Shown here one piece after another: positions 41,301-50,984 of a stretch of DNA of 64,000 nucleotides (the first letter of the stretch is position 1; each line of letters begins with the position of its first letter). The notes under the pieces are model-generated. The model was not told where the DNA came from. It made no database searches and worked only from the letters and a program-made list of their open reading frames with translations. The DNA comes from Actinokineospora auranticolor. GTDB taxonomy: Bacteria; Actinomycetota; Actinomycetes; Mycobacteriales; Pseudonocardiaceae. The position numbers were made by a program, and so were the translations under genes. The stretch lies in assembly GCF_002934265.1 (NCBI RefSeq), contig NZ_PTIX01000001.1, positions 124,001-188,000 on the forward strand. The letters run 5' to 3'.

Positions 41301-41351
41301 GGGAGCGGCTGGTTGTCCACCTTGGTGGATAGGTTTGTGCCAGTCGCTCCC
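41301..41351 (+). promoter_or_regulatory. Long-range hairpin in the fbiC leader
   Basis: GGGAGCGGCTGG (41301-41312) pairs with CCAGTCGCTCCC (41340-41351), 12 bp with one G-U, enclosing an inner hairpin TCCACC-TT-GGTGGA (41316-41329). The fbiC ribosome site GGAGG starts 2 nt after the stem. It could be the terminator of the DoxX gene or a control structure for fbiC. Confidence 0.45.
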
Positions 41352-41362
41352 TGGAGGTGTTC

Positions 41363-43927
41363 GTGACCGTGCCCGCCGAGTCGGCGATCCGCCGTGCCCT
41401 GCGCCGCGCCCGCGACGGTGTCGCGCTGGACCGGACCGAGGCCGAGGTCCTGCTGCACGCGCGCGGTCCGCACCTGGCGGACCTGTTCGACACCGCGTCG
41501 CGGGTGCGGGACGCGGGCCTGGTCGACGCGGGACGACCGGGTGTGATCACGTACTCCCGCAAGGTGTTCATCCCGCTGACCCGGCTCTGCCGCGACCGGT
41601 GCCACTACTGCACGTTCGCGACCGTGCCGGGCAGGCTGCCCGCGTCGTTCCTGAGCCCGGACGAGGTGCTGGAGATCGCCCGCCAAGGCGCGGCGCTGGG
41701 CTGCAAGGAGGCGCTGTTCACCCTCGGTGACCGGCCGGAGGACCGCTGGTCCGCGGCCCGCGAGTGGCTGGAGGCGGCGGGCTACCCGGACACGCTGTCG
41801 TACGTGCGCGCGATGGCGATCCGGGTGCTGGAGGAGACGGGACTGCTGCCGCACCTGAACCCGGGTGTGCTGGGGTGGCAGGACTTCCAGCGGCTCAAGC
41901 CGGTGGCGCCGTCCATGGGGATGATGCTGGAGACGACGTCGACGCGGCTGTGGTCGGAGCCCGGCGGGCCGCACTACGGGTCGCCGGACAAGGAACCGGC
42001 GGTGCGGCTGAGGGTCTTGGAAGACGCCGGGCGCTCGTCCGTGCCGTTCACCACCGGGGTGCTGATCGGCATCGGGGAGACCCTGGCGGACCGCGTCGAG
42101 TCGCTGTTCGAGATCCGCCGGGTTTCCCGCCAGTACGGCGGGATCCAGGAGGTCATCATCCAGAACTTCCGCGCCAAACCGGACACCGCGATGCGCGGCA
42201 TGCCGGACGCGGAAGCGGAGGAACTCGCCGCGACCGTCGCTGTGGCCCGGGTCGTGCTGGGTCCGCGCGCCCGCGTCCAGGCACCCCCCAACCTGATCGG
42301 CGGCGAGTTCGACCTGCTGGTGCGCGCCGGGATCGACGACTGGGGCGGCGTGTCGCCGCTGACCCCGGACCACGTGAACCCCGAGCGCCCGTGGCCGCAG
42401 ATCGAGACCCTGGCGGAGCGCACGGCGGCGGCCGGGTTCCGGTTGGCGGAGCGGCTGACGATCTACCCGGAGTACCTGCGCGAGCCGTGGCTGGACCCCC
42501 GGTTGGCGGCCCACGTGTCGGCGTTGGCCGATCCGTCGACGGGGTTGGCCGTCGAGGACGCCCCGGTGGTCGGGCGGCCGTGGCAGGAGCCCGAGGTCGC
42601 CCTGGTGGACTCGGGTCGGACCGACCTGCACGCGTCGATCGACACCGTCGGCCGCACCGCGGACCGCCGGGACGACTTCGACTCCGTCTATGGTGACTGG
42701 GAAGAACTACGCGGCCAGGTCGCCGCCCCCGCTTCCGCGGTCGGCTCCGGCGGCGCCATCCGCCCCGAATTCCTCACCGCGCTGCGCCACGCCGAGAGTT
42801 CTCCCGCCGGACTGTCCGATTCGGACGCGTTGACCCTGCTGTCGGCGGGCCCCGGCCCCGAGATCGAGGCCCTCGCCTCCTTCGCCGACGCCCTGCGCCG
42901 AGACGCGGTCGGGGACGAGGTGACCTACGTCGTCACCCGGAACATCAACTTCACCAACGTCTGCTACACCGGCTGCCGCTTCTGCGCCTTCGCCCAACGC
43001 CGCACCGACGCCGACGCGTACACGTTGTCGTTGGCGCAGGTCGGCGCCCGAGCCGAACAGGCCTGGGGCGTCGGTGCCACCGAGGTCTGCATGCAGGGCG
43101 GGATCCACCCGGACCTCCCGGGAACCGCGTACTTCGACATCGCCGCCGAGGTCCGCAAACGAGCCCCGGGCCTGCACGTCCACGCGTTCTCCCCGATGGA
43201 GGTCGTCAACGGCGCCTCCCGGACCAATCTGTCCATTGAGGACTGGCTTACCGCCGCCCGAGAAGCAGGCGTGGACTCGCTCCCCGGCACGGCCGCCGAA
43301 ATCCTCGACGACGACGTGCGGTGGATCCTGACCAAGGGCAAACTCCCCACGGCCACGTGGATCGAGGTCGTCACCACGGCCCACCGTCTGAGCATCCCGA
43401 CCACATCCACAATGATGTACGGCCATGTCGACACCCCGGCTCACTGGGTGGCACACCTCAAACTGATCGCCTCCCTCCAGTCGGAAACCGGCGGCTTCAC
43501 CGAGTTCGTCCTGCTGCCCTTCGTCCACACGAACGCGCCCCTGTACCTGGCAGGAATCGCCCGCCCCGGCCCCACCCACCTGGAAAACCGCGCCGTCCAC
43601 GCCCTGGCCCGGATCCTCCTGCACGGCAAGATCTCCAACATCCAAACCAGCTGGGTCAAACTGGGCGACCAGGGAGTGGTCGACGTCCTCCGCGGCGGCG
43701 TCAACGACCTGGGCGGCACCCTCATGGAGGAAACCATCAGCCGCATGGCGGGCAGCGACAACGGCAGCTACAAAACCATCGCCGACCTCGAAGTCCTGGC
43801 CACCGCCGCGGGCCGCCCCTCCCGCCAACGAACCACCACCTACGGTGAAGTCCCACCCGAACGCCGCACCACTGCCCTAAACCACGACGGTGTCTGGCGC
43901 CCGACCCTGCTGCCGTTGACAACGTAA
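41363..43927 (+). CDS. fbiC: FO synthase (bifunctional FbiC, coenzyme F420 biosynthesis)
   Basis: 854 residues from GTG 41363 (5 nt after GGAGG; GTG 41357 is less well placed). Two radical-SAM halves: CofG-like with CRDRCHYC (C76, C80, C83) and CofH-like with CYTGCRFC (C534, C538, C541). Together they join a ribityl-uracil and tyrosine to make the deazaflavin FO, the chromophore of F420. FbiC is typical of actinobacteria. The other F420 genes are not in the window. Confidence 0.96.
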   Translation: MTVPAESAIRRALRRARDGVALDRTEAEVLLHARGPHLADLFDTASRVRDAGLVDAGRPGVITYSRKVFIPLTRLCRDRCHYCTFATVPGRLPASFLSPDEVLEIARQGAALGCKEALFTLGDRPEDRWSAAREWLEAAGYPDTLSYVRAMAIRVLEETGLLPHLNPGVLGWQDFQRLKPVAPSMGMMLETTSTRLWSEPGGPHYGSPDKEPAVRLRVLEDAGRSSVPFTTGVLIGIGETLADRVESLFEIRRVSRQYGGIQEVIIQNFRAKPDTAMRGMPDAEAEELAATVAVARVVLGPRARVQAPPNLIGGEFDLLVRAGIDDWGGVSPLTPDHVNPERPWPQIETLAERTAAAGFRLAERLTIYPEYLREPWLDPRLAAHVSALADPSTGLAVEDAPVVGRPWQEPEVALVDSGRTDLHASIDTVGRTADRRDDFDSVYGDWEELRGQVAAPASAVGSGGAIRPEFLTALRHAESSPAGLSDSDALTLLSAGPGPEIEALASFADALRRDAVGDEVTYVVTRNINFTNVCYTGCRFCAFAQRRTDADAYTLSLAQVGARAEQAWGVGATEVCMQGGIHPDLPGTAYFDIAAEVRKRAPGLHVHAFSPMEVVNGASRTNLSIEDWLTAAREAGVDSLPGTAAEILDDDVRWILTKGKLPTATWIEVVTTAHRLSIPTTSTMMYGHVDTPAHWVAHLKLIASLQSETGGFTEFVLLPFVHTNAPLYLAGIARPGPTHLENRAVHALARILLHGKISNIQTSWVKLGDQGVVDVLRGGVNDLGGTLMEETISRMAGSDNGSYKTIADLEVLATAAGRPSRQRTTTYGEVPPERRTTALNHDGVWRPTLLPLTT

Positions 43928-43952
43928 CGCCGTACGGGACCGCCGCGATAAG

Positions 43953-46647
43953 TTGATCACGCCCGGCGGTCCCGACCTCCTCACCCGGTTGTTCCCCTAC
44001 GGCGTGGTGGTCGCGGTCACCGCCGTACTCCTCTTCGCCACCCGGCGCTTCCTGGGTGAATACCTCAAGAAGTCCGGGGCCAGTGCCTTCGAGCGCTCGT
44101 CCCGCTGGTACTCGCGCCGGGCCAAGTTCGGCAGGCGCCTGGCCAGCCGCTACGCGGAGGTGGTCGAACAAGACTTCTCCCGCCACGCCATGGGCTTCGT
44201 GATGGACGCGGTGGTCGACATCGACCAGGGCAAGTCGATGCTGCTGAAGAACTCGATGCTGGTCTGGGCGCGCCAGGTCCGCGCGGGCCGCGCCGCCAAG
44301 GTGCCGGTCTTCCTCGAACTCCACCGCTGCACCGGGTCCACCGACACCCTCGTTGACCTCATCGTCGCCGAGCGCGCCCGGTCCCGGGTCGACCGGGAGG
44401 GTCGCCCGGACCGCATCCGGGACCTGACCCTGCGCGGCCTCCGCGACGGCGCCTTCGCGCTGTTGCTCGACGGCCTCGACGAAGTGGGCCGCGACGACCG
44501 GCAACGAGTCTTCGCGGCCCTGCTCGACATCGCCCGCGAGTACCCGGGGTGCCAGTTCATCGTCACCTGCCGGGACGTGGTCTACCAGGGCCAACCGATG
44601 GGCGCGGGCTTCGCCCACGTGGTCCGGGTGGCCGAGTTCGACGACGCCGCGGTCATCCGGTTCCTGGGCAATTGGCGCGGCCTGGCGGACCGCGCGGAGG
44701 TCGCCGAACTGTTCACCAGCCTGCGCAACAACCCGGCGCTGATGCGCGTGGCGCGCAGCCCCCTGCTGCTGACGATGATCGCCTACCTGCACACCGAGGT
44801 CTTCACGAAATCGGGCAGGCGCCTGCCCACCTCCCGCTCGGCCTTCTACCAGGAGGCGATCACCCACCTGCTCGGCCGCGACACCGACCTCGGCCGCGCC
44901 GGTTCCCTGGCGGTCTACGAGGTGGGGGAGAAGCTGGCTGTGCTGCAACAGGTCGCGCTGCGGTCGATGGTGTCCGCCGACCGCCTCACCATCACCCGCC
45001 GCGACCTGGAGGCCACCACCAGGGAACTGCTGCCCGACCTCGACCTCGACGCGGGCCTCGCCAAGAACGTCCTCGACGAGATAGTCACCCGCAGCCAGAT
45101 CATCACCGCCACGGACAAGAGCCGCACCGCCTACACCTTCCGCCACCTCACGCTGCAGGAGTACCTGGTCGCCGCCGAACTCGCCGGTGCCCCGGACGAC
45201 CTGTTGGCCCACTACGCCGCCGATCCCCCGGCTTGGCGGGAGACGGTGAAGCTCTGGTGCGGCACCACCACCCGCGACTGCACCAGGGTCGTCGCCGAGA
45301 TCTTCGGCGCCGCGGACCCGGCTCGGCGGGTTCTGGCCCTTGAGTGCCTCGCGGAGGCCCAGCGCGTCGACCACGACTTCGCCGACCGGGTGATCGAACA
45401 CTTCGCGGGCAGCCTCGGGCAGGGGGATCCCCATCGAGAGGCCATCATCGCGGCCCTCGGTTCGGTCGCGGCGGACAGCCGACCTCGGGGTCGGCGGGTG
45501 ATGGCCCTGCTCTCCGACTTGGCCGCGGCCGGTGGCCGGGCCAGGGTGGACGCCATGCTCGCCCTCTCCGCCTCCGGGCGCGTGGAGGCCGCGCACACCC
45601 TGGGCGGGAGCGGGCGCGGACGACGACGCGCGAGCCGCGTTGCGCGGAATGGGGGAGTTGGCGTTGCCCGCCCTGACCGCCCAGGTCACCCGGGGACAGC
45701 TCTGGGCGGTCGACGACCTCGCGGTGGTGGGCACCCCCGCGGCGGCGGACGCGCTGGTGCGGGTGATCTGGACCAACGACTGGACCGCGCACCGCGCGGC
45801 CTGGCGACTCGCCGAGTTGATCAAGGCCCCGCTCATCGAGCGGCAACTCGGCCTCTGCACACCGCCCGCGGCAGCCGAGCCGCGGATGACCTGGGTGTGG
45901 CAGCCGTTCGCCGCTGGGCGCCACGACCCCCTGCTGGTGATCTGCGGTCGGATCGCGGACCTGGTGCGCGCGGCCCCGCCCGGTCCGGAGGAGATCAGCG
46001 CGGACCAGCGCCTGGCCATCCCGATCGCGGTCGATTCGTTGCGCCGCAACCAGGGTGACAACGGGCAGCGGCCGACCGGAGACGACCACCGGCGCTGTGT
46101 CGCGCTGCTGGACGATCGGGTGAGAGCGGCCTTCGACCGGGAAACTCGCGGCCCGATCCCCACCTCGGAGATCAGGATCGCGGACTGGTCGAAGACGCGG
46201 GACACCAGGCCGCCAGGCGGGGGCGCGCGGGTCGCCGCGTTCCTGGTCCTGGCGCTGTTGGGCGCAGCGGCCGGATTCCGCTTCCTGGCGAACGTCAGCG
46301 TCGACCCGGCACTGGGTCCACTGTGGTTGAACTACCTGTTGCTCGGCGTTGGTGTGGCCGCCGTCCTGGGCGCGACCAAGATGAGCGGGATGCACATGTT
46401 CTCCCGACTCCTCCTCCTGACAGGCATGGGCGCCCTCCCGGGGCTGTGGCTCGTGGCCATCGTCGAGGGGGAGTACAGCCACGCGCTCGCTGGGGTCTCG
46501 CTCGCGACGGTGGCGATGCTGGTCACCGCCGTCGTTCTCCTCCTGGAGGCGGAAGAGCGGGAGCTGCCCCGGTTCAACGTGTTCCGCAGGTGCTTCGACG
46601 CGGCCGAGATCCAGGTAGGGGACCGGACCTCGGTCATCGGCGACTGA
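43953..46647 (+). pseudogene. Membrane-anchored NACHT/STAND NTPase gene with one frameshift
   Basis: Frame 1 begins at TTG 43953, 25 nt after fbiC. An N-terminal membrane helix (about 14-33) precedes a NACHT domain: degenerate P-loop VVDIDQGKSMLLKN (about 87-100), Walker B ALLLDGLDEVG (about 169), sensor FIVTCRDVVYQ (about 203) and YTFRHLTLQEYLVAAEL (about 394). Near 45606 an extra G in a GGG run changes frame; the other frame continues directly as GADDDARAALRGMGELALPA, HEAT-like helices and four membrane helices to 46647. Restored, the protein is about 897 residues. NACHT proteins of this kind include antiphage NLR-like factors. A sequencing error or programmed frameshift would make it intact. 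Confidence 0.75.
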
Positions 46648-46648
46648 G

Positions 46649-47107
46649 TCAGGCGGGTTTGGCTTCCGGGCTCTCGGTGGAGAAGGTGATCACCACGCAC
46701 AGGGCCAGGGCCGTGACGTGGGCCACCAGGAGCGGCCAGCTGACGCCGAGGGGTTCTTCCTCCGCCGCCGGGAAGATCAGCGCCACCAGGTCGTAGACCG
46801 TGAAGCCGAAGAAGGCCAGGCCGAGGATTTCGGCGAAGATCCGGCGCAGCGGCGGGTGGAGGGCGGCCACCAGTGCGAACGCGCCGAAGGCCAGGTGAAG
46901 GACGGCGGCCAGTGGGTTGCCGAAGGCGCCTACCGTTCCGTCGTCCGAGGCGCCGGGCATGATCGTGGCGCCGGTGGCGTAGGTGATGATCGCGATGGTG
47001 ATCAAGCCCGCCGCGAGGAAGAGGCACTCCGCGGCACCCGCGACCGGGTGGGCTTGGTGGTGGCGCTGGGTGGGGACTAGTCGGAAGTGGTGGGCGTGGG
47101 TCGACAT
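46649..47107 (-). CDS. Small four-helix membrane protein (DUF4383-like)
   Basis: 152 residues from ATG 47107. A His-rich N-terminal tail (STHAHHFRLVPTQRHHQAHP) precedes four hydrophobic segments: AECLFLAAGLITIAIITYAT, LAAVLHLAFGAFALVAAL, ILGLAFFGFTVYDLVAL and PLLVAHVTALALCVVITF. NPLAAVLHLAFG resembles DUF4383 proteins, but the match is by eye only. It converges with the NACHT gene, one base between stops. Confidence 0.68.
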   Translation of the reverse strand: MSTHAHHFRLVPTQRHHQAHPVAGAAECLFLAAGLITIAIITYATGATIMPGASDDGTVGAFGNPLAAVLHLAFGAFALVAALHPPLRRIFAEILGLAFFGFTVYDLVALIFPAAEEEPLGVSWPLLVAHVTALALCVVITFSTESPEAKPA

Positions 47108-47211
47108 GGCTCCTCCCGAGGTGTGCTCTGGCTCACCCCGGCGTACCCGGCCCCGACCCGCGCAAACTGCGACCGCGCCGGCGGCGCTGGCGGCGCGGTG
47201 CACGGATCGAT

Positions 47212-48111
47212 CTACTCTCCCGCCGCCTGCCAGCCCAGCAGAGCCGCGCCGACCCGGCCCGCGTCCTGGCCAAGGGCGGCTCGGACGACCTCCGGTCGCC
47301 GCTGGAACTTGAGGCGGCTGAGGAGTTCGTCGCGGACGGGCCCGACGAGAGCTTCACCCGCTTCAGCGACACCGCCGCCGATGACGATCACCGCGGGGCC
47401 GAACAGGGTGACCGCCATCAGCAGGGCGGTCGCCAGGGCGTCCACGGCGTCCCGCCAGACGGCGCGGGCGTCGGGGTCGGTCGCCAGGAGCGCGGCGACT
47501 TCGGCGGCGTCGGCGATGGTGCGGCCGGTGCGCTCGGCGTAGCGGCGGGCGAAGGCGGGCGCGGCGGCCAGCGTCTCCAGGCAGCCGCGGGTGCCGCAGC
47601 CGCAGACCGCGCCACCCGGGTCCACCACCACGTGGCCGATCTCACCCGCGTAACCGGACGCGCCCAGCATGCGGCCGTCCACCTGGACCGCCGCGGCGAT
47701 GCCCGTGCCCAGCGGCAGGAACAGCGCGTCCGCGGCGCCCTTGCCCGCGCCGACGGTGAACTCCGCGAGACCGCCCGTCCGCACGTCGTGGCGCACCAGC
47801 AGGGGCACGCCGGTCGCCTCGACCAGCCGGTCGCGCAGCGGGACGTCCACCCAGCCCAGGTTCACCGCCGCCCGCACCAGGCCCAGGTCGTCGTCGACGA
47901 TGCCGGGCACCGCGATGCCCGCGCCCACCACGTCGTGGCCCTCACCGAGGCGGTTGACGAGCTCGGCGATCTGCGCGACGTCGACGGTCTCCCCGGTCCG
48001 TCTGGTCGGCTCGCGCAGCACCTCGACGGCGCGCAGGTCCCGGTCGACCAGTGCCGCCTTGATCGAGGTGCCTCCGACGTCCACGGCGACCACGTGCCGC
48101 TCCGCTGTCAT
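47212..48111 (-). CDS. ROK family sugar kinase
   Basis: 299 residues from ATG 48111. ATP-binding VAVDVGGTSIKAALVD at the N-terminus, catalytic region LLVRHDVRTGGLAEF (Asn to His/Asp-type loop), EIGHVVVDPGG and the ROK zinc motif CGCGTRGCLE. Phosphorylates a hexose, perhaps glucose, fructose or an amino sugar. Divergent from a DeoR repressor that probably responds to its sugar phosphate. Confidence 0.87.
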   Translation of the reverse strand: MTAERHVVAVDVGGTSIKAALVDRDLRAVEVLREPTRRTGETVDVAQIAELVNRLGEGHDVVGAGIAVPGIVDDDLGLVRAAVNLGWVDVPLRDRLVEATGVPLLVRHDVRTGGLAEFTVGAGKGAADALFLPLGTGIAAAVQVDGRMLGASGYAGEIGHVVVDPGGAVCGCGTRGCLETLAAAPAFARRYAERTGRTIADAAEVAALLATDPDARAVWRDAVDALATALLMAVTLFGPAVIVIGGGVAEAGEALVGPVRDELLSRLKFQRRPEVVRAALGQDAGRVGAALLGWQAAGE

Positions 48112-48209
48112 GCGTTTCCTTCCCCTGAGGCCGGTCAGTGCGCTCGAATCTGCTCGCACGCGCCACGAATACTGCGTGATCGGTCAGCCGATGCCAAGCC
48201 TGTCGGTCG

Positions 48210-48257
48210 TTGAATGTGCCTCGACGGGGCGATACTTTGCAACGCCGCGCATGCGCG
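48210..48257 (+). promoter_or_regulatory. Promoter and palindrome of the DeoR gene
   Basis: -35 TTGAAT (48210-48215), 17-nt spacer, -10 TACTTT (48233-48238). A 12-bp palindrome CGCGCATGCGCG (48246-48257) covers the predicted start, where an autorepressor could bind. It lies between the divergent kinase and DeoR genes. Confidence 0.42.
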
Positions 48258-48281
48258 CGGGGAACGCGGAGGTGGCGACGG

Positions 48282-49064
48282 GTGGACCGGTACGAGCGGC
48301 TGAGCGCGCTGCTGGACATGCTCGGTCAGCGCGGCAAGGTCGACGTCGACGACTTGGCTGGCGAGCTCGACGTGAGCTCGGCGACGATCCGCCGTGACCT
48401 CGACCACCTCGCCGAGCAGCAGTTGCTCACCCGCACCCGCGGCGGCGCGGTCGCCAACAACGTCGCGTACGACCTGCCGCTGCGCTACAAGACCGCCCGG
48501 CACGCCTCCGAGAAGGAGCGCATCGGCAAGGCCGCCGCGGCGATGGTGGCGCGCGGCGGCGTCGTCGGCCTCAACGGCGGCACGACCACCACGGAGATCG
48601 CCCGCGCCCTGGCCATCCGCCCGGATTTCAGCCAGACGGATGAACCGGCACTCACGGTGGTCACCAACGCGCTGAACATCGCCAACGAACTCGCCGTTCG
48701 CCCGCACGTGAAGATCGTGGTCACCGGCGGTGTCGCGCGGCCCCAGTCGTTCGAGCTGAGCGGCCCGCTGGCCACCCGGATCCTGGACGAGATCACCCTG
48801 GACGTCGTGTTCCTGGGTGTCGACGCGATCGACCCGCTGCACGGCGCCTACGCGCACCACGAGGGCGAGGCCAGCATCAACCGCCTCATGGCCGAGCGCG
48901 CGCGGCGGGTGGTGGTCATCGCGGACAGCTCGAAGCTGGGTAGGTACGCGTTCGCCCAGATCTGCCCGGTGTCGGCGGTGCAGCTGCTGATCACCGACTC
49001 CGCCGCGCCCGCCGACGCCATCAAGGCGTTCCGCGACGAGGGTGTCGAGGTCCGCACGGTCTAG
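48282..49064 (+). CDS. DeoR-family transcriptional repressor
   Basis: 260 residues from GTG 48282. N-terminal helix-turn-helix with the DeoR signature: RYERLSALLDMLGQRGKVDV and LDVSSATIRRDLDHLAEQQL. The C-terminal phosphosugar-binding domain has VGLNGGTTTTEIARAL, VVTNALNIANEL and FLGVDAIDPLHGAY. Likely senses a phosphorylated sugar made by the divergent ROK kinase. The 260 bp downstream hold no gene I can support. Confidence 0.92.
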   Translation: MDRYERLSALLDMLGQRGKVDVDDLAGELDVSSATIRRDLDHLAEQQLLTRTRGGAVANNVAYDLPLRYKTARHASEKERIGKAAAAMVARGGVVGLNGGTTTTEIARALAIRPDFSQTDEPALTVVTNALNIANELAVRPHVKIVVTGGVARPQSFELSGPLATRILDEITLDVVFLGVDAIDPLHGAYAHHEGEASINRLMAERARRVVVIADSSKLGRYAFAQICPVSAVQLLITDSAAPADAIKAFRDEGVEVRTV

Positions 49065-49324
49065 TCGGCACGGACACCTGTGCCCGGTGAGGATGCCTCC
49101 GGCCCCCGGAATCAATTTTGCCGGCGCACCGACAGAACCGGAGGATCGACGGCGGGGCTGTGCACAACTCGCGGTCTTGGGGCGAGAGGGGCGGGGTGTG
49201 GTCCGATCAGGGCCTGGGGGCGGGGTTGCCGCTGGTGGGTGAGGTCGGCGAGGCGCGGGGCGGCTCGATCGGGTGAGCGGCCACGGGTGCCGCGCCGAGG
49301 TCGCGTCGGTGGTGGGGTGGTCGT

Positions 49325-49774
49325 TCAGCCCGGGTCGACGGCGGCGGTGCGGATCTTGGACATCGCCGCGCCCACCGAGGTGAGTTCGTCCGGGGACAGC
49401 ACGTCGACGACCAGGCGGCGGACTTCGAGGACGTGGTCGCGGGCCGCGGCCTCCAGGACGGCGCGGCCCTTGTCGGTCAGCGAGGCGTGCACGCCCCGCC
49501 GGTCCTCCGGGCAGGCCGAGCGGACCACCAGGTCGGCGCGCACCATCCGGTCGACCGTCTGGGTGACGCGGGCCCGGGAGTGGCTGACCTGCGCCGCGAG
49601 CTCCGACATGTGCAGGTGTCCCTCGGACAGGTGCACCAGGATCTCGTACTCCGCCAGCGTCAACCCGTGGGTGTCGCGCAGGTGGCGGTCCACCCGTGCG
49701 AGTAGTCGACCTGCGCCCTCGACCAAGGCGCGCCAGGCTCGTTGTTGCGCGGGATCCAGCCACGGTGTCACCAC
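49325..49774 (-). CDS. MarR-family transcriptional regulator
   Basis: 149 residues (GTG at 49774; a second GTG codon follows directly). Winged-helix pattern: LTLAEYEILVHLSEG, HMSELAAQVSHSRARVTQTV and the wing SACPEDRRGVHASLTDKG. It faces the wrbA-like operon, with the dyad at 49836-49853 in the spacer. Likely a repressor released by quinones or other electrophiles; no conserved sensory Cys is obvious apart from the Cys in the wing (SACPEDRR). Confidence 0.9.
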   Translation of the reverse strand: MVTPWLDPAQQRAWRALVEGAGRLLARVDRHLRDTHGLTLAEYEILVHLSEGHLHMSELAAQVSHSRARVTQTVDRMVRADLVVRSACPEDRRGVHASLTDKGRAVLEAAARDHVLEVRRLVVDVLSPDELTSVGAAMSKIRTAAVDPG

Positions 49775-49801
49775 CGCAGTCTAGGCACCCCGGGCCACTT
49801 G

Positions 49802-49853
49802 TTGACACGACAACTACGGCGGGCTAGGGTTCGACTAGTTAAGCCATTAACTA
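49802..49853 (+). promoter_or_regulatory. Promoter and MarR operator of the wrbA-like operon
   Basis: -35 TTGACA (49802-49807), exact 17-nt spacer, -10 TAGGGT (49825-49830). The dyad TAGTTAA-GCCA-TTAACTA (49836-49853), perfect 7-bp arms, covers the predicted start. A second dyad GTTG-N6-CAAC (49801-49814) overlaps the -35. This is a repressor-controlled promoter layout. The divergent MarR is the natural ligand. Confidence 0.68.
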
Positions 49854-49866
49854 CTTGGAGGACACG

Positions 49867-50484
49867 GTGAGCGATCAGGTCAAGGTCGCGGTCATCTACT
49901 ACTCGGCCACCGGCAGCGTGCACGCGCTGGCCTTGGCCGCCGCCGACGCGGCGACCGGGGAGGGCGCCGAGGTCCGCCTGCACAAGGTCCGGGAACTGGC
50001 CCCGGACGCGGCGATCCAGTCCAACGAGGTCTGGGCGGCGCACGCGGAGCAGACCGAGTCCGTGCCGGAGGCGTCGATCGACGACCTCGAGTGGGCCGAC
50101 GTCATCCTGCTCGGCAGCCCGACCCGCTTCGGCCTGCCCGCCGCGCAGGTCAAGCAGTTCATCGACCTCGCGGGCCCGCTGTGGGCGCAGGGCAAGCTGG
50201 TGGACAAGATCGCGTCGTCGTTCACCTCCACCGGCACCGCGCACGGCGGCCAGGAGACGACGATCACCGCGATCAACAACACCTTCTACCACTGGGGCGC
50301 CATCATCGTCGCGCCCGGCTACGCCGACCCGATCCAGTTCAAGTCCGGCAACCCCTACGGCACCAGCCACATCTCCAACAACGGCGCCAACCCGCCGGGG
50401 GAGACCGAGCTGGCCGCGATCGCCTTCCAGGCCCGCCGCGCCGTCCAGGTCGCCGCCCGGCTCAAGCGCGGAACCCAGGCGTGA
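49867..50484 (+). CDS. NAD(P)H:quinone oxidoreductase, WrbA-like flavoprotein
   Basis: 205 residues from GTG 49867, 5 nt after GGAGG. Flavodoxin-like fold: VAVIYYSATGSVHALALAAA (FMN phosphate loop), ILLGSPTRFGLPAAQVKQFI, SFTSTGTAHGGQETTI and HWGAIIVAPGYADP. Two-electron reduction of quinones avoids semiquinone radicals. First gene of the coupled operon with VOC and pirin genes, under MarR control. Confidence 0.92.
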   Translation: MSDQVKVAVIYYSATGSVHALALAAADAATGEGAEVRLHKVRELAPDAAIQSNEVWAAHAEQTESVPEASIDDLEWADVILLGSPTRFGLPAAQVKQFIDLAGPLWAQGKLVDKIASSFTSTGTAHGGQETTITAINNTFYHWGAIIVAPGYADPIQFKSGNPYGTSHISNNGANPPGETELAAIAFQARRAVQVAARLKRGTQA

Positions 50485-50984
50485 CGCTCTCCGGCACCCA
50501 GGTCGGCGAACTCGCCGCCGCCCGCGACCGCCTGCGGACCGAGCTGATGGTGGCGCGGGCGGACCGCCCCGCCAGCACCGCGCGCGGCATCCACCACACG
50601 GCGCTGCTCTCGGGTGACGTCCGTCGGACGGTCGAGTTCTACCAGGGCGTCCTCGGGTTCCCGCTGACCGAGGTGCTGGAGAACCGCGACTACCCGGGGT
50701 CCACGCACTTCTTCTTCGACGTGGGCAACGGCAACGCCATCGCCTTCTTCGACCTGCCCGGCCTCGACCTCGGCCCGTACGCCGAGGTGCTGGGCGGGCT
50801 GCACCACCTCGCGGTCTCCCTGGAGCCGGAGCAGTGGCACGCCGCCCGCGCCCGCCTGGACGCGGGGGGCGTGCCCTACCTCGAGGAGAGCGGCACGTCG
50901 CTCTACCTCACCGACCCCGACGGCGCCCGCATCGAACTCATCGCCGACCCCCTCGGCGAGATGTACGGGGAGAAAGTGACATGA
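50481..50984 (+). CDS. VOC superfamily (glyoxalase/dioxygenase-like) protein
   Basis: 167 residues, GTG overlapping the wrbA-like stop. The fold is clear: IHHTALLSGDVRRTVEFYQG, THFFFDVGNGNAIAFFDLP, LHHLAVSL and LYLTDPDGARIELI with metal-ligand candidates His and Glu. It may be a ring-cleaving dioxygenase, glyoxalase or drug-binding protein. Coupling to quinone reductase and pirin suggests detoxification of aromatic or electrophilic compounds. Confidence 0.87.
   Translation: MTLSGTQVGELAAARDRLRTELMVARADRPASTARGIHHTALLSGDVRRTVEFYQGVLGFPLTEVLENRDYPGSTHFFFDVGNGNAIAFFDLPGLDLGPYAEVLGGLHHLAVSLEPEQWHAARARLDAGGVPYLEESGTSLYLTDPDGARIELIADPLGEMYGEKVT

Noticed and set aside
49065-49324. Possible gene after the DeoR repressor
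   Set aside because: Only G-rich open frames without start context or homology; treated as spacer.
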